A DNA stretch of 64,000 bases from JBPYFK01 sp051984675 (GCA_051984675.1 JBPYFK010000118.1:1-64000), one strand, 5' to 3'; positions 34,148 through 43,296 are shown, numbered from the stretch's first letter. Program-made: numbers and translations. The notes: generated by a model from the sequence alone, not told the origin.

Positions 34148-35395
34148 GTGAGCGGCGTGTCTTTTGCAATCAAGCGCTTCTGCCACTTAGGGAATGTGGG
34201 GAACGGCAAACTTGCCGGTGTGGGGGCGGCTCTCGCGCTAGCGCTGGCCGGCTGTACCAGCGGGGCGGCGCCGGCGCCGGTTCCACCACCGAAGATCGCC
34301 CTCCAGCCGGGCGTGGGCAGCACGAACATTCCGCCGAACAGCCAACCGGCGGTCACCGTCTCCGGCGGCAAGCTCGACGGTGTGACCCTGACCAGTTCGG
34401 ACGGGAAGAAGATCGCCGGCACGCTGGCCCGGGACCAGCGCAGCTGGACGGTGAGCGAGCCGCTGGACTACAACAAGACCTACACCTGGTCCGGGACCGC
34501 GAAGCACCCTGGCGCCCAACCGGTGCCGGTCGGTGGATCGTTCACGACGGTCAACCCGGCCAACGTGGTGCGCGGCACGCTCAACATCGATGACCAGCAG
34601 ACCGTCGGGGTCGGCGCGCCGATCTCGATCGATTTCGACGGCAAGGTCGACGACAGCGCCAAACCGGCCGTGGAACGGGCGCTTTCGGTGCAGACGTCGG
34701 TGCCGACCGAGGGGTCGTGGGCGTGGCTTCCCGATTCCCAGGAGGGGAACTCGCGCGTGCACTGGCGCCCCAAGGACTACTGGAAGCCGGGCACCAACGT
34801 CACGGTGAACGCCGGGCTTTTCGGTATTCCCATGGGTAACGGCAACTACGGCAAGGAGAATCTCACGTCGCACTTCACTGTGGGACGGTCGCAGGTCGTC
34901 AAAGCCGACGTGACCAGCCACCAGATGGTCATCATGCGGGACGGGCAGCAGGTCGCGTCCTACCCGGCCAGTTACGGCCTGGATTCCAGCCCGGACCGCA
35001 ACACGCGGTCAGGCACCCACGTGGTCATGGGTAAGGCCGAGGACCAGCGCATGACAAGCCCGCAATACGGCTACGACGTCGTGGAGCACTGGGCCGTGCG
35101 GATCTCCAACAACGGCGAGTTCATCCACGCGAACCCGGAAAGCACCGGCAACCAGGGCTCGAGCAACGTCACGCACGGCTGCGTCAACCTCTCCACGGAC
35201 AATGCCAGGGAGTACTTCGACACCGTCCTGTACGGCGATCCTGTCGAGGTCACCAACTCCGGCATACAGCTGTCGGAGGCGGACGGGGACATCTACGACT
35301 GGACCGTGCCGTGGGACAAGTGGCAGGGTATGTCCGCCCTGAAGCAGGCTCCACCCGCCCCGCAGGCGCAAGGTGTCCAGCACCAGCCCGCGTGA
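34148..35395 (+). CDS. L,D-transpeptidase, lipoprotein, Ig-like plus YkuD domains
   Basis: 415 residues. The N-terminal signal ends in a lipobox, ALALAGCTSG, so the enzyme is membrane-tethered outside the cell. Two Ig-like beta domains (about residues 50-150 and 150-255) precede the YkuD catalytic domain. The active site is STGNQGSSNVTHGCVNLS, with the catalytic Cys and preceding His. A Pro/Gln-rich tail ends the protein. This is the architecture of mycobacterial LdtMt2-type enzymes, which form 3-3 crosslinks in peptidoglycan. GTG 34148 is the first start before the signal. A TCCACAATGGA near-palindrome lies downstream at 35428. Confidence 0.92.
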   Translation: MSGVSFAIKRFCHLGNVGNGKLAGVGAALALALAGCTSGAAPAPVPPPKIALQPGVGSTNIPPNSQPAVTVSGGKLDGVTLTSSDGKKIAGTLARDQRSWTVSEPLDYNKTYTWSGTAKHPGAQPVPVGGSFTTVNPANVVRGTLNIDDQQTVGVGAPISIDFDGKVDDSAKPAVERALSVQTSVPTEGSWAWLPDSQEGNSRVHWRPKDYWKPGTNVTVNAGLFGIPMGNGNYGKENLTSHFTVGRSQVVKADVTSHQMVIMRDGQQVASYPASYGLDSSPDRNTRSGTHVVMGKAEDQRMTSPQYGYDVVEHWAVRISNNGEFIHANPESTGNQGSSNVTHGCVNLSTDNAREYFDTVLYGDPVEVTNSGIQLSEADGDIYDWTVPWDKWQGMSALKQAPPAPQAQGVQHQPA

Positions 35396-35479
35396 TCCAT
35401 CGGGGCAGCGTCGGGTTTCCAGATGTATCCACAATGGACTCGGTTCCGCGCGGTACAGGGACTTGCTTAGCGTGAGGAA

Positions 35480-37129
35480 GTGATGATGCGCAGGCGGATC
35501 ATCGGTGTCGGAGCGCTCGTACTGCTGCTGGTCGTCGCGGGCTGCTCGCCAGCGGGCACGAACCGACCGCCCTCCTCGGAAGGTGGGCAGCCCGGGGCGA
35601 AACCGGGCGAGACCACGGCGAAGGATCTGGCCAGTGGGGGCGTGCGCGCGCAGTGGGTGGTGGACGAGAACCGCCGCCCGGGCACGCCCAGCTGGCGGAT
35701 ACCCAAGCCGGCACCGCCGGGCCTGGTCGAGGGCTTCGCCGACCAGACCTATGTGCAGCGCGGCCAGCCGGTTCGCCTGTTCGTGAACACCACCGCACAC
35801 CAGTTCCACGTCGAGGCGTACCGGTTGGGCTACTACCAGGGAACCGGCGGACGCCTGGTGTGGCAGTCGCAGCCCGTGCCGGGCGTGGCCCAGCCACCGT
35901 GCCCGAAGGCCGGCGGGACCAACATGGTGTCCTGCGACAACTGGCGCCCGTCGCTGACCGTGCCGATCACCAAGGACTTCGTCGAGGGCGACTACCTGTT
36001 CAAGCTGGTCGGTGACCACAACGAGCAGAGCTATGTGCCGCTGACGGTCTGGAACCCGGCCAGCCACGCCGCATACGCCGTGAAGAACGACGTCTTCACC
36101 TGGCAGGCGTGGAACACCTACGGCGGTTCGGACTACTACGTCGGGGACAGCTCGTGTTCCGGGGGCTACCCGCTGTGCTCGCGAGCGCGCGTGGTCTCCT
36201 ACGACCGCCCGTACGGCGACCGGCAGGGCGCCGGAGACTTCCTCGATCTGGAAGCACCGCTGGTGCGCAACCTCGAACAGCACGGCCTCGACGTCTCCTA
36301 CGTCAACGACCTCGCGGTCCAGCAGCACCCCGAGGTGGCGGCCAACCACCGGGCGCTGCTGTCCCTGGGTCATGACGAGTGCTGGTCGCTGAAGGAACGG
36401 CAAGCGGCCCAGAACGCATCCGCCACGCACGGCGTGAACATGGCGTTCTTCGGTGCCAGCGGGATGCTGCGTCACGTGCGGACCCAGCCCTCGCCGATCG
36501 GGCCGGACCGCCAGCTGGTGGACTACCGCAACTCCGAAGAGGACCCGCTCAACGGCAAAGGTGATCCGGGCGAGGTCACCGGGAACACCTGGAGCAACCC
36601 GCCCGCGAACTGGCCGGAGTCCCCCTTCGTGGGAGAGGACTACGTCGGCTTCCTGCACCCGAACACCCCGCACGAGCCGCTGGTCGTCTCGGACGAGAAG
36701 TCGTGGATCTACCAGGGCACCGGCCTGCACAACGGGGACAGCATCCCCGCGGTCGTCAGCTCCGACGCGGACGGCGTCACCACCCAGACCGACCACCCGC
36801 CGGGCCTGCAGATCATGGGGCACTCCCCGCTGCCGGTGAAGAACGCCGAAACCCACGGCTTCAGCGACGGCCCGACGTTCTACTCGGACATGACCTACTA
36901 CACCGATCCGCGCAGCGGGGCCGGGGTGTGGGACAGCGGCACCAACAACTGGATTCCGGCGCTGGACCCGTGCGAGCCAGGAACCCAGTCGTGCCCGGCG
37001 GCGGTACTGGACCGGATCACGACGAACATGCTGGGCGTGCTCGGGCAGGGACCGGCCCACCACGTCCAGCCGTCCCAGCCCAACTGGCAACAGGTGCCGC
37101 CGCAGAAGGCCACCGGCGGTTCCAGCTAG
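35480..37129 (+). CDS. Lipoprotein with DMFase-beta-subunit-like C-terminal domain (DUF6605 type)
   Basis: 549 residues with a lipobox (VLLLVVAGCSPA) and a ~30-residue polar linker. The body resembles the N,N-dimethylformamidase beta-subunit C-terminal domain family: a beta-rich opening (YVQRGQPVRLFVNTTA, EAYRLGYYQGTGG), then a long alpha/beta region with YAVKNDVFTWQAWNTYGG, VVSYDRPYGDRQGAGDF and the conserved-looking LLSLGHDECWSLKERQAAQ and FFGASGMLRH. Several paired Cys suggest disulfides. In DMF degradation this domain is part of an amidohydrolase, but here it is a free lipoprotein with unknown substrate. It follows the L,D-transpeptidase on the same strand (84 bp gap), so an envelope role is likely. 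Confidence 0.75.
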   Translation: MMMRRRIIGVGALVLLLVVAGCSPAGTNRPPSSEGGQPGAKPGETTAKDLASGGVRAQWVVDENRRPGTPSWRIPKPAPPGLVEGFADQTYVQRGQPVRLFVNTTAHQFHVEAYRLGYYQGTGGRLVWQSQPVPGVAQPPCPKAGGTNMVSCDNWRPSLTVPITKDFVEGDYLFKLVGDHNEQSYVPLTVWNPASHAAYAVKNDVFTWQAWNTYGGSDYYVGDSSCSGGYPLCSRARVVSYDRPYGDRQGAGDFLDLEAPLVRNLEQHGLDVSYVNDLAVQQHPEVAANHRALLSLGHDECWSLKERQAAQNASATHGVNMAFFGASGMLRHVRTQPSPIGPDRQLVDYRNSEEDPLNGKGDPGEVTGNTWSNPPANWPESPFVGEDYVGFLHPNTPHEPLVVSDEKSWIYQGTGLHNGDSIPAVVSSDADGVTTQTDHPPGLQIMGHSPLPVKNAETHGFSDGPTFYSDMTYYTDPRSGAGVWDSGTNNWIPALDPCEPGTQSCPAAVLDRITTNMLGVLGQGPAHHVQPSQPNWQQVPPQKATGGSS

Positions 37130-37130
37130 T

Positions 37131-38093
37131 TCAGGCTGGCACGAGCAAGACCCAGACTTGCCCTGGGGCGACCGGCAACGGCTGACCGGTCGAGGTGGAG
37201 TACCGGGTGGGAGCCTGCGGGCTCGGCCGTGACCAGGTGGCTTGGAACGCCTGGCCGTCCCGCAGGACGACGGCGGAGCCGTCGCCGACCGTCTGCGCGA
37301 TGGGCGCGACGGCTCCGAAGATGTCCTCCTTGTAGTGCCCCGGCAGCTCCGAGATCTTCTGCAGGATCACGGTCGTCGGCCCGAGTTGACCCGCCTCGGT
37401 GGACACGAACGGCGAGCCGTCCATCGACACCAGCCACTGCCCGGTCGCGGCCGACCAGTGGAAGTCGTAGGACGCCGCCGGGTACTGGACGTGCTGGCTG
37501 GGCGTGGGGACCCCGCCCGGGCCGGCGGGGCCGGACTGGAGGACGGCCTCCGGTCCGGGGCCGCCCTGCGGTAGCTGGTCCGGGTGAACGTAGAGGTTGT
37601 GCGGCACGGGCCGGGAGTTGTCCCGGTAGTACGCCCCCGGCGCCTCCTGCGGCGAGGCGTTCACGAACGGCGCCGCGTGCAGGATCGGCAGCAGCTCGGG
37701 TACGGACCCGGAGTACGCGAACGTGGGACGCCCGTACTGCGGGAACAGCAGGAGGTCCGATTCGCGAGCGCTGCGAACCGGTCCGACCGCGCTGGGCAGG
37801 TGCGTGTAGTAGACGGCCGCCAGGCGGGTCAGCCCGCCCTCCACCGGTTCCACGTAGACCGCGTCGGCCGCCGCCAGCCCGGTATGCGGGCGTGCCGCGG
37901 CAACGTTGTCGATCTTGATGATGACGGCGGGAGGCTGCTGCGCGACAGGCGTGGTCGACGGCTGCGCCGCCGGTGGGTGGTGGGCCGGTGGAGCACCGTT
38001 CACCCGCAGCAGGCTCACCGCGATGATGACCGCTGCCGCCACGACCACGGCCGCCACCACCCCGAAGGCGGATGCGGCCCGCCTGCTGACCAC
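37131..38093 (-). CDS. DUF3048 (YerB-like) membrane-anchored protein
   Basis: 320 residues: one N-terminal membrane helix (GVVAAVVVAAAVIIAVSLL), a Pro-rich linker, then a DUF3048 domain. Recognisable blocks are IIKIDNVAAARPHTGLAAAD, YVEPVEGGLTRLAAVYYTH, GPVRSARESDLLLFPQYGRP and DFHWSAATGQWLVSMDGSPF near the end. The family includes the lipoprotein YerB of Bacillus, implicated in spore and envelope functions, without known chemistry. It is convergent with the preceding lipoprotein gene (1 bp between stops). Confidence 0.85.
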   Translation of the reverse strand: MVSRRAASAFGVVAAVVVAAAVIIAVSLLRVNGAPPAHHPPAAQPSTTPVAQQPPAVIIKIDNVAAARPHTGLAAADAVYVEPVEGGLTRLAAVYYTHLPSAVGPVRSARESDLLLFPQYGRPTFAYSGSVPELLPILHAAPFVNASPQEAPGAYYRDNSRPVPHNLYVHPDQLPQGGPGPEAVLQSGPAGPGGVPTPSQHVQYPAASYDFHWSAATGQWLVSMDGSPFVSTEAGQLGPTTVILQKISELPGHYKEDIFGAVAPIAQTVGDGSAVVLRDGQAFQATWSRPSPQAPTRYSTSTGQPLPVAPGQVWVLLVPA

Positions 38094-38197
38094 GCTCGCT
38101 CCTTCACTCCCGAGAAGGAGACCGACGGGTTCAGCATACGCCCAGATCCTCGCCCCACTGTCGACTCGAACTCCGCCAGGAGCGGGATGATGGGGAC

Positions 38198-38716
38198 GTG
38201 ACGGCGGATACCCGGCACGTGAGCACGACCGAGAGACTCTTCCGCATCGCCATCCTGCTCAAGGGGCTGGACGGCGTGGCACAGCTGGTCTGCGGCGTCC
38301 TGCTGATCTTCATGCGGCCCGCTGCCATCACCGCGTTCGTGCACTTCGTGGTCGTCCGGGACCTGCTCGGCAGCCCCACGGGCGCCCTGGCGACCGACGC
38401 GGAGCACGCCGCCTCCGCCCTGACCGCAGGGGGCACCCGCTGGTTCGTGATCTTCTTCCTGCTGCTGCACGGAGTGATCAAGGTGGGCCTGGTGCTCGCG
38501 CTGCTGCTGAAGGTCATGCCGGCGTACCCGATCGCCGCCGTCGCGCTCGGCGCGTTCGTGGTCTACGAGCTGATCCGCGCCGTGCGCACCCACTCGCTCG
38601 CCCTGCCGATCTTCGCCGCCGGGGACGTCGTGATCATCATCCTGATCGTGCGGGAGTACCTGCTGCTGCGCAGAGAACGTGCCGGCGCGCGCCGGCAGCC
38701 CAGCAAGGCCGGCTAG
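38198..38716 (+). CDS. DUF2127 integral membrane protein
   Basis: 172 residues and four membrane helices. The opening RLFRIAILLKGLDGVAQLVCG matches the DUF2127 start (xxxKGxxxxxE/QLxxG). A central GTRWFVIFFLLLHGVIKVGLVLALL carries the conserved HGxxK feature, and the C-terminal helix reads GDVVIIILIVREYLLLRR. Function unknown. It is divergent from the DUF3048 gene and convergent with gatD (12 bp between stops). Confidence 0.82.
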   Translation: MTADTRHVSTTERLFRIAILLKGLDGVAQLVCGVLLIFMRPAAITAFVHFVVVRDLLGSPTGALATDAEHAASALTAGGTRWFVIFFLLLHGVIKVGLVLALLLKVMPAYPIAAVALGAFVVYELIRAVRTHSLALPIFAAGDVVIIILIVREYLLLRRERAGARRQPSKAG

Positions 38717-38728
38717 CTCGCGGGCCCG

Positions 38729-39559
38729 CTACCGCGCCGGGCCACCGTCCTTGGCCGGGTTCGGCAGGCCGGGGGTCAACCACCGACGCGGAGTCAGCGC
38801 GCTGCGCAGCCGGCCGCTCGACGACTGCTTGCGCTTCTCCGCCGCGGCGATGGTGACGCGCCGGAGTTCGTCGATCTCCTCGATGTGCAGCGGCGCCAGC
38901 GTGAGCCCGGTGGCCCGGGTCAGCAGCAGGTCAGCGAGTTGGGGGTTGCGGGCGAGCACCGGACCGTGCATGTAGGTACCCACAATCCGGTCACTGATCA
39001 CGCCCTCGGTCAGGTCCCCGTTGCCTACGCCGGTGACCACACGCGCGAGCGGTTTCGCGTACGGCCCCAGTTCGGTGCCCCCCTGGTGGTTCTCGAATCC
39101 CGTCAGTTGCTCGTCCCCGAGCCCGGTCCCCGGCTCCGGCTTACTCACCAGCTCACCGATCGCACGCTGCTCGCGCGGCCGGGTGGTCACATCGAGCAGC
39201 CCGAGACCCGAGTACCACTCGCCGTTGCTGTCCAGGGCGGCTCGTCCGAGGATCTGGAGCCCGGCGCAGACGGCCAGCACGTTCGCCCCCTGCTCCACCG
39301 CCGTGCGGAAGGGGCTGCGCTCCAGCAGGCGGGTGGCCTCCATCTGCGCGACGTCCTCGCCACCGCCGACCACGTAGATGTCGCAGCTGCCGGGGATCGG
39401 CTGGTCGGAGGTGACCTCCAGGACCTCGGCCGGTTGCCCGCGCCACTGCAGGCGCTGGGCCAGTACGGTCGCGTTGCCCCGATCGCCGTAGGTGCCCAGC
39501 AGGTCCGGCAGGAGCACGGCGATCTGCACGGTTGAGTTGCTCATGCTGGAGTTGCTCAT
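38729..39559 (-). CDS. gatD: Lipid II isoglutaminyl synthase, glutamine amidotransferase subunit GatD
   Basis: 276 residues, class I glutamine amidotransferase fold. The oxyanion/nucleophile elbow is VLAVCAGLQILG with the catalytic Cys, and a later catalytic His is in IVGTYMHGPVLARNP. The opening VQIAVLLPDLLGTYGDRGN is typical of GatD/CobB-like proteins paired with MurT. GatD supplies ammonia for amidation of the D-Glu of lipid II to D-iGln. It is coupled to murT (ATGA overlap). The start region is a 15-bp duplication, so ATG 39559 and ATG 39544 both exist; 39559 gives the overlap. Confidence 0.92.
   Translation of the reverse strand: MSNSSMSNSTVQIAVLLPDLLGTYGDRGNATVLAQRLQWRGQPAEVLEVTSDQPIPGSCDIYVVGGGEDVAQMEATRLLERSPFRTAVEQGANVLAVCAGLQILGRAALDSNGEWYSGLGLLDVTTRPREQRAIGELVSKPEPGTGLGDEQLTGFENHQGGTELGPYAKPLARVVTGVGNGDLTEGVISDRIVGTYMHGPVLARNPQLADLLLTRATGLTLAPLHIEEIDELRRVTIAAAEKRKQSSSGRLRSALTPRRWLTPGLPNPAKDGGPAR
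39530..39559 (+). repeat. 15-bp tandem duplication at the gatD start codon
   Basis: GGTTGAGTTGCTCAT (39530-39544) and GCTGGAGTTGCTCAT (39545-39559); 13 of 15 bases match and each carries a start codon read on the minus strand. In frame: MSNSS then MSNST. Confidence 0.7.
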
Positions 39560-40836
39560 GCCTGTGCCCCCAACCGATTACGGAGCCGGAAGAAGCTGGT
39601 GTAGTCCCCGACCGCGAGGACCTGGCCGGGAGCGAGCTGGCCCAGCGCCGCCAGCGGGTCCGGGCTGGTGATATGGGTCACGCCAGCGTAGGTCAACCGC
39701 ACCCCGATGTCGTACGCACGGTCGCCGGCCGCGATCACCTGCCGGCCCGCCAGCCGCTCGAACTCCACGTCATACAGCCAGGACGTGTCCCGCCCGTCCG
39801 CCTCCAGGGCGTTGATCGCGATGATCACCGGATCCTGGGTGCTGCACAGCAGGTCCAGCGACGCCGCCCAGCCGGCTGGGTTCTTCGCCAACAGCAGCTG
39901 CAGCTCGTGCTGTCCGACCCGCACCACCTTGTAGCGGCCAGCGACGCTGCTCAGCTCCGCCACACCGTGCACCGCCGTCTCCGCCGGGATTCCCAGCGAG
40001 CTGCTGGCCGCGACGGCCATCGAGGCGTTGATGAAGTTGAACGCGCCGGGAAGCCGCAGCGTCAGCGGCAGCGTCCGCCCGTCCGGGGTGAGCAGCTTCT
40101 CCCCGCTCAGCCGCCACTGCGGCGTGGGCCGCTGCAACCCGCAGCGCCCGCACTCCCAGTGGCTCTGCGCGTCGTCACCGAGGTCCAGCCGGTTACCGCA
40201 GTTGGGGCAGTTCCCAGCGTCGCCCTGCCAGCTCGATCCGGCGGAGACCCAGACCGCGCGGCGGAACTGGTTCGCGATGTACACGACGTAGGGGTCGTCG
40301 CAGTTGCCCACGACCATCAGGTCCGGGTAGTCTTGGGCGAGCGCCCGCAGATGGGTGGCGACCTTGCGCACCTCACCGGCACGGTCGAGCTGGTCCCGGG
40401 AGAACCCGAGCAGCACCACGGCCACCGGGTTCGTCTGCTGCACCGCCGCCGGCAGGTACATCTCGTCGATCTCGCCGACCACCGTGCGCGCGTCCTGTTC
40501 GGCCATCGCCGTGGCCAGCCCGTCCAGCATGTTGGCCCCGCTGGAGTTGCTGGCTACCGGCCCACGGGTGGACATGGCCGCCGCGAGCATGGCCGTGGTG
40601 GTCGTCTTGCCGTTGGTCCCGGAAACCAGCATCACTTCCCGGTCCCGGGCCAGCTCGGACAGGACATTGGGCTGCAACATCAGCGCGATCCGCCCCAGGA
40701 TCACCTGGCCCTGGTAACCGGCGGCCCGTGAGGCTCCGGCAGCTACCGCGCCCGCGCGCAGGGCCGCCCGGGACCGCCGGGTGATGCCGTTGTTCGTGAT
40801 GTTCGTGATTCCCTCGTTGTTCGTGACCTCAGACAT
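39556..40836 (-). CDS. murT: Lipid II isoglutaminyl synthase, Mur-ligase-like subunit MurT
   Basis: 426 residues. The Mur-ligase ATP loop is MLVSGTNGKTTTTAMLAAAM. A zinc ribbon specific to MurT, CPNCGNRLDLGDD then WECGRCGLQRP, is inserted in the central domain. The C-terminal DUF1727 region contains NPAGWAASLDLL and the acidic DVEFERLAGRQV. It activates the D-Glu carboxylate of lipid II for amidation with GatD-derived ammonia. The N-terminal ~15 residues are a TNN/GIT repeat (array at 40783) absent from typical MurT. Start ATG 40836 has GGAGG 12 nt upstream. Confidence 0.93.
   Translation of the reverse strand: MSEVTNNEGITNITNNGITRRSRAALRAGAVAAGASRAAGYQGQVILGRIALMLQPNVLSELARDREVMLVSGTNGKTTTTAMLAAAMSTRGPVASNSSGANMLDGLATAMAEQDARTVVGEIDEMYLPAAVQQTNPVAVVLLGFSRDQLDRAGEVRKVATHLRALAQDYPDLMVVGNCDDPYVVYIANQFRRAVWVSAGSSWQGDAGNCPNCGNRLDLGDDAQSHWECGRCGLQRPTPQWRLSGEKLLTPDGRTLPLTLRLPGAFNFINASMAVAASSSLGIPAETAVHGVAELSSVAGRYKVVRVGQHELQLLLAKNPAGWAASLDLLCSTQDPVIIAINALEADGRDTSWLYDVEFERLAGRQVIAAGDRAYDIGVRLTYAGVTHITSPDPLAALGQLAPGQVLAVGDYTSFFRLRNRLGAQA
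40783..40824 (+). repeat. Degenerate in-frame repeat at the murT N-terminus
   Basis: Three blocks of 15, 9 and 18 nt, each starting GAT and ending GTTCGT (plus strand), encode the Asn/Ile/Thr-rich leader of MurT. Confidence 0.5.
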
Positions 40837-41350
40837 CGGCTCGCGAACCTCCGCATTCGGGAACCGCTGGCCGCGCGTCCCACTCGCCGCGGGTCTGGAT
40901 GTCCCCGCGCTGTTCGATCACCACCACTGCTTCCTCACTGCTCACGTGCACAGGTGCGCACCGATCCGTCGGCGCCGTCGGAACTCATGTCCCATGCTCA
41001 AGCAGTATGGGCTCAACGAGGACCGCGCACTGGGCGAGACTAACCGGCATGCTGGGATTGAGAGATCTTGGGCACAAGAGATCTGGGCGTGTGGAAACGG
41101 CCTCCGGGCAAGGTCGTCCTGTCGGGGTCGTCCTGTCGGGATCGTCATGGTCGGACCGGCACAAACATACCGACGGCGACTCACCCGCTGTCCCCACCCC
41201 CTGCACTCCCAGCCACGGCGCACGATACGCACCCGATCATTCACTCTCAGTAATTGCACTGTTGCGGCGACGAATGGCCACCGAAACACCCGATAACAAT
41301 CCGACAGATCAAGAGGTCCCCACCCCGGCGAGATCGGATAGGTTTCGGCC
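40837..41350. other. Gap between murT and the hydrolase gene, with tandem arrays
   Basis: 514 bp without a supported gene. It holds GAGATCTTGGGCACAA followed by GAGATCTGGGCGTGTGG (41062-41094) and a second array, GGTCGTCCTGTCGG twice exactly then GATCGTCATGGTCGG (41112-41154). Overlapping open frames here change frame at the arrays and match nothing I recognise. Confidence 0.55.
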
Positions 41351-42058
41351 GTGGCTTCCACCCAGATCAGCACGGCGGACGGATCGATCCCCGCCTACCT
41401 GGCTACGCCCCTCTCGGCCACCGCCGGCCCAGGCCCGTGGCCAGGTGTGGTCATCGTGCACGACGCCCTGGGCCTCGGGGACGACATCCGCTCGATCGCG
41501 GAGCGCTTCGCCACCGCCGGCTACCTGGCGATCGTCCCCGACCTGTACGCGCGTGGTGGCTTCGCGCGCTGCGTGCGCTCGGTCTTCCGTGCGCTCCAGC
41601 GCGGCGAAGGCCAGGCGGTCGACGATATCGACGCCGCCCGCGCGGCACTGACCGAACGTGGCGACTGCACCGGCAAGGTCGGCATCGCGGGCTTCTGCAT
41701 GGGCGGCGGCTTCGCGCTGGTGGGCGCCTCCCGGGGATTCGACGCGTCCGCGCCGTACTACGGTCAACTCCCAGCAGACGAGTCTATTTTGGACGGTGCA
41801 TGCCCGGTCGTCGCGTCGTTCGGCGCGAAGGACCGGACCCTTCCGGGCGCGGCGGCGAAGCTGGAAACCGCCCTGGCGGAGCGCAACGTCACCCACGACG
41901 TGAAGGAGTACCCCGAAGCCGGGCACAGCTTCGCCAACCGGCTCCCGCTCGGCCCGCTGAACGCCCTGGCGCGGGTCACCGGTTTCGGCTACCACCACGA
42001 GTCGTCCGAGGACGCCTGGCGACGCGTGCTGACCTTCTTCGCCGAGCACCTGCGCTAA
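41351..42058 (+). CDS. Dienelactone hydrolase family protein
   Basis: 235 residues of the DLH alpha/beta-hydrolase family. The nucleophile elbow is GIAGFCMGGGFAL, with Cys as nucleophile, characteristic of dienelactone hydrolases. The Asp region is VVASFGAKDRTLPG and the His lies in EYPEAGHSFANR. The opening PGVVIVHDALGLGDDIRSIAER is also typical. Members open lactone rings in chloro-aromatic breakdown or act as general esterases. No aromatic pathway genes are nearby, so the role is open. Start GTG 41351. It converges with the polymerase IV gene. Confidence 0.88.
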   Translation: MASTQISTADGSIPAYLATPLSATAGPGPWPGVVIVHDALGLGDDIRSIAERFATAGYLAIVPDLYARGGFARCVRSVFRALQRGEGQAVDDIDAARAALTERGDCTGKVGIAGFCMGGGFALVGASRGFDASAPYYGQLPADESILDGACPVVASFGAKDRTLPGAAAKLETALAERNVTHDVKEYPEAGHSFANRLPLGPLNALARVTGFGYHHESSEDAWRRVLTFFAEHLR

Positions 42059-42094
42059 CCCGGGTGTCAGGGCTGGTCATCCGCCTCGGGACGG

Positions 42095-43117
42095 CTATGC
42101 CCCGACCTCGGCGCGCACACCGACCAGCCGCACCGCACGCTTGACGTCGAACGCCTCGAAGGCGGCGACGGCCGCCCGCTCGATCAGTGCCGGCTCCCGT
42201 GTCAGCGTTTCGAGTGGCACGCCGTGGGTGTGCGTCGTGAAAGGCGCGAAGCGCAGCTTCACGACGACCCGGCGGGCCAGAAAGTCCTGCGCCGCGAGGT
42301 CGTCCGCCACGATCAAGGCCAGTCGCCGGACCTCCGCCCGCACGGCGTCGAGGTCGGTGAGGTCCCGCTGGAAGGTGACCTCCCGGCCCCGCGAACGCGG
42401 CCGGTACGGCTCGGCGCTGACGGGCGTGGAGTCCGCTCCGTGCGCGAGCGCTCGCAGCCAGGGGCCACGGCCGGGGCCGAACCCTGCCGACAGTGTGGCG
42501 ACCTCCGCGCTCGCCAGCTCACGTACGGTGCTGACGCCGTACTCGGCGAGCTGCGCCGCGGTCTTCCGGCCGATACCCCACAGCGCTTCTGGCGGGCGCT
42601 CGGCCATCACCTCCCACCAGTTCGCGGCGTCCAGGCGGAACACGCCCGCCGGCTTCGCGAGACCGGAGGCGAGCTTCGCCCGCAGCTTGTTGTCCCCGAT
42701 CCCGACCGAGCTCGCCAGACCGGTGCCTTCGCTCACCGCCGCCTGGATCGACCGCGCGGTGCGCTGCGCGTCATCGGTGTCGACCAGCAGGAACGCTTCG
42801 TCCCATCCGGCCACCTCCAGCGTGCCTGTGACGTCACGCAGGACCGCCATCACCGCCTCGGACGCCTCCTCGTAGGCATCGCGATCGGTGGGGAGGAACA
42901 CCGCGTCCGGGCAGCGAGCCGCCGCGGTCCGCAGCGGCGTGCCGGAACGGACGCCGTAGCCCCGCGCTTCGTACGAGGCCCCGGCCACCACACCGCGCAT
43001 CGTCGGATCGCCGGTACCACCGACGAGCACCGGCCGTCCCCGCAGTTCGGGACGGCGCAGCAGCTCGACCGCGACGATGAACTGGTCGAGATCCACGTGC
43101 AGCACGACGCGCTCCAC
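42095..43117 (-). CDS. dinB: DNA polymerase IV (Y-family translesion polymerase)
   Basis: About 340 residues. The palm carries the first catalytic Asp and steric-gate region in LHVDLDQFIVAVELLRRPE, and GYGVRSGTPLRTA follows. The catalytic acidic pair is in EVAGWDEAFLLV; this block usually reads SxDEAYLD, so the Ser-x is altered to Gly-Trp while the DE pair is kept. The thumb has ASSVGIGDNKLRAKLASGLAKP and LWGIGRKTAAQLAEYGV, and the little finger ends with VGVRAEVG. It copies past damaged template with low fidelity. GTG 43117 (GGTGGA upstream) is preferred over the frame extension to 43168, which runs over a TCCAC-A-GTGGA palindrome. Confidence 0.9.
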   Translation of the reverse strand: MERVVLHVDLDQFIVAVELLRRPELRGRPVLVGGTGDPTMRGVVAGASYEARGYGVRSGTPLRTAAARCPDAVFLPTDRDAYEEASEAVMAVLRDVTGTLEVAGWDEAFLLVDTDDAQRTARSIQAAVSEGTGLASSVGIGDNKLRAKLASGLAKPAGVFRLDAANWWEVMAERPPEALWGIGRKTAAQLAEYGVSTVRELASAEVATLSAGFGPGRGPWLRALAHGADSTPVSAEPYRPRSRGREVTFQRDLTDLDAVRAEVRRLALIVADDLAAQDFLARRVVVKLRFAPFTTHTHGVPLETLTREPALIERAAVAAFEAFDVKRAVRLVGVRAEVGA

Positions 43118-43136
43118 TCCACCAGTGTGTGCCTGA

Positions 43137-43147
43137 TCCACAGTGGA
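43137..43147 (+). repeat. TCCAC-A-GTGGA palindrome copy
   Basis: An exact copy 20 bp upstream of the DNA polymerase IV start, in the divergent gap. Confidence 0.6.
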
Positions 43148-43296
43148 CCGCGCCCCGATACCGCACATTTCCGGCCTGTCACGGTGTCCGAGCTGTCACC
43201 GGGACAGCGGATATGCCGGGTTGACGTGCCCCGCTCAGGTCGCGAGCGCAAGACGATCGGAGCAGCATTGGGGGTGCGTCCGGGGGTGGTACGAAG

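Noticed and set aside
35009..37090. A 693-codon open frame on the minus strand
   Set aside because: It is antisense to the L,D-transpeptidase and lipoprotein genes, whose motifs are clear. Long antisense frames are expected at this GC content.
42095..43117. Inactive Y-family polymerase because of the altered SxDE motif
   Set aside because: The essential acidic residues (Asp in HVDLDQF and the DE pair) are kept; only neighbouring positions differ.
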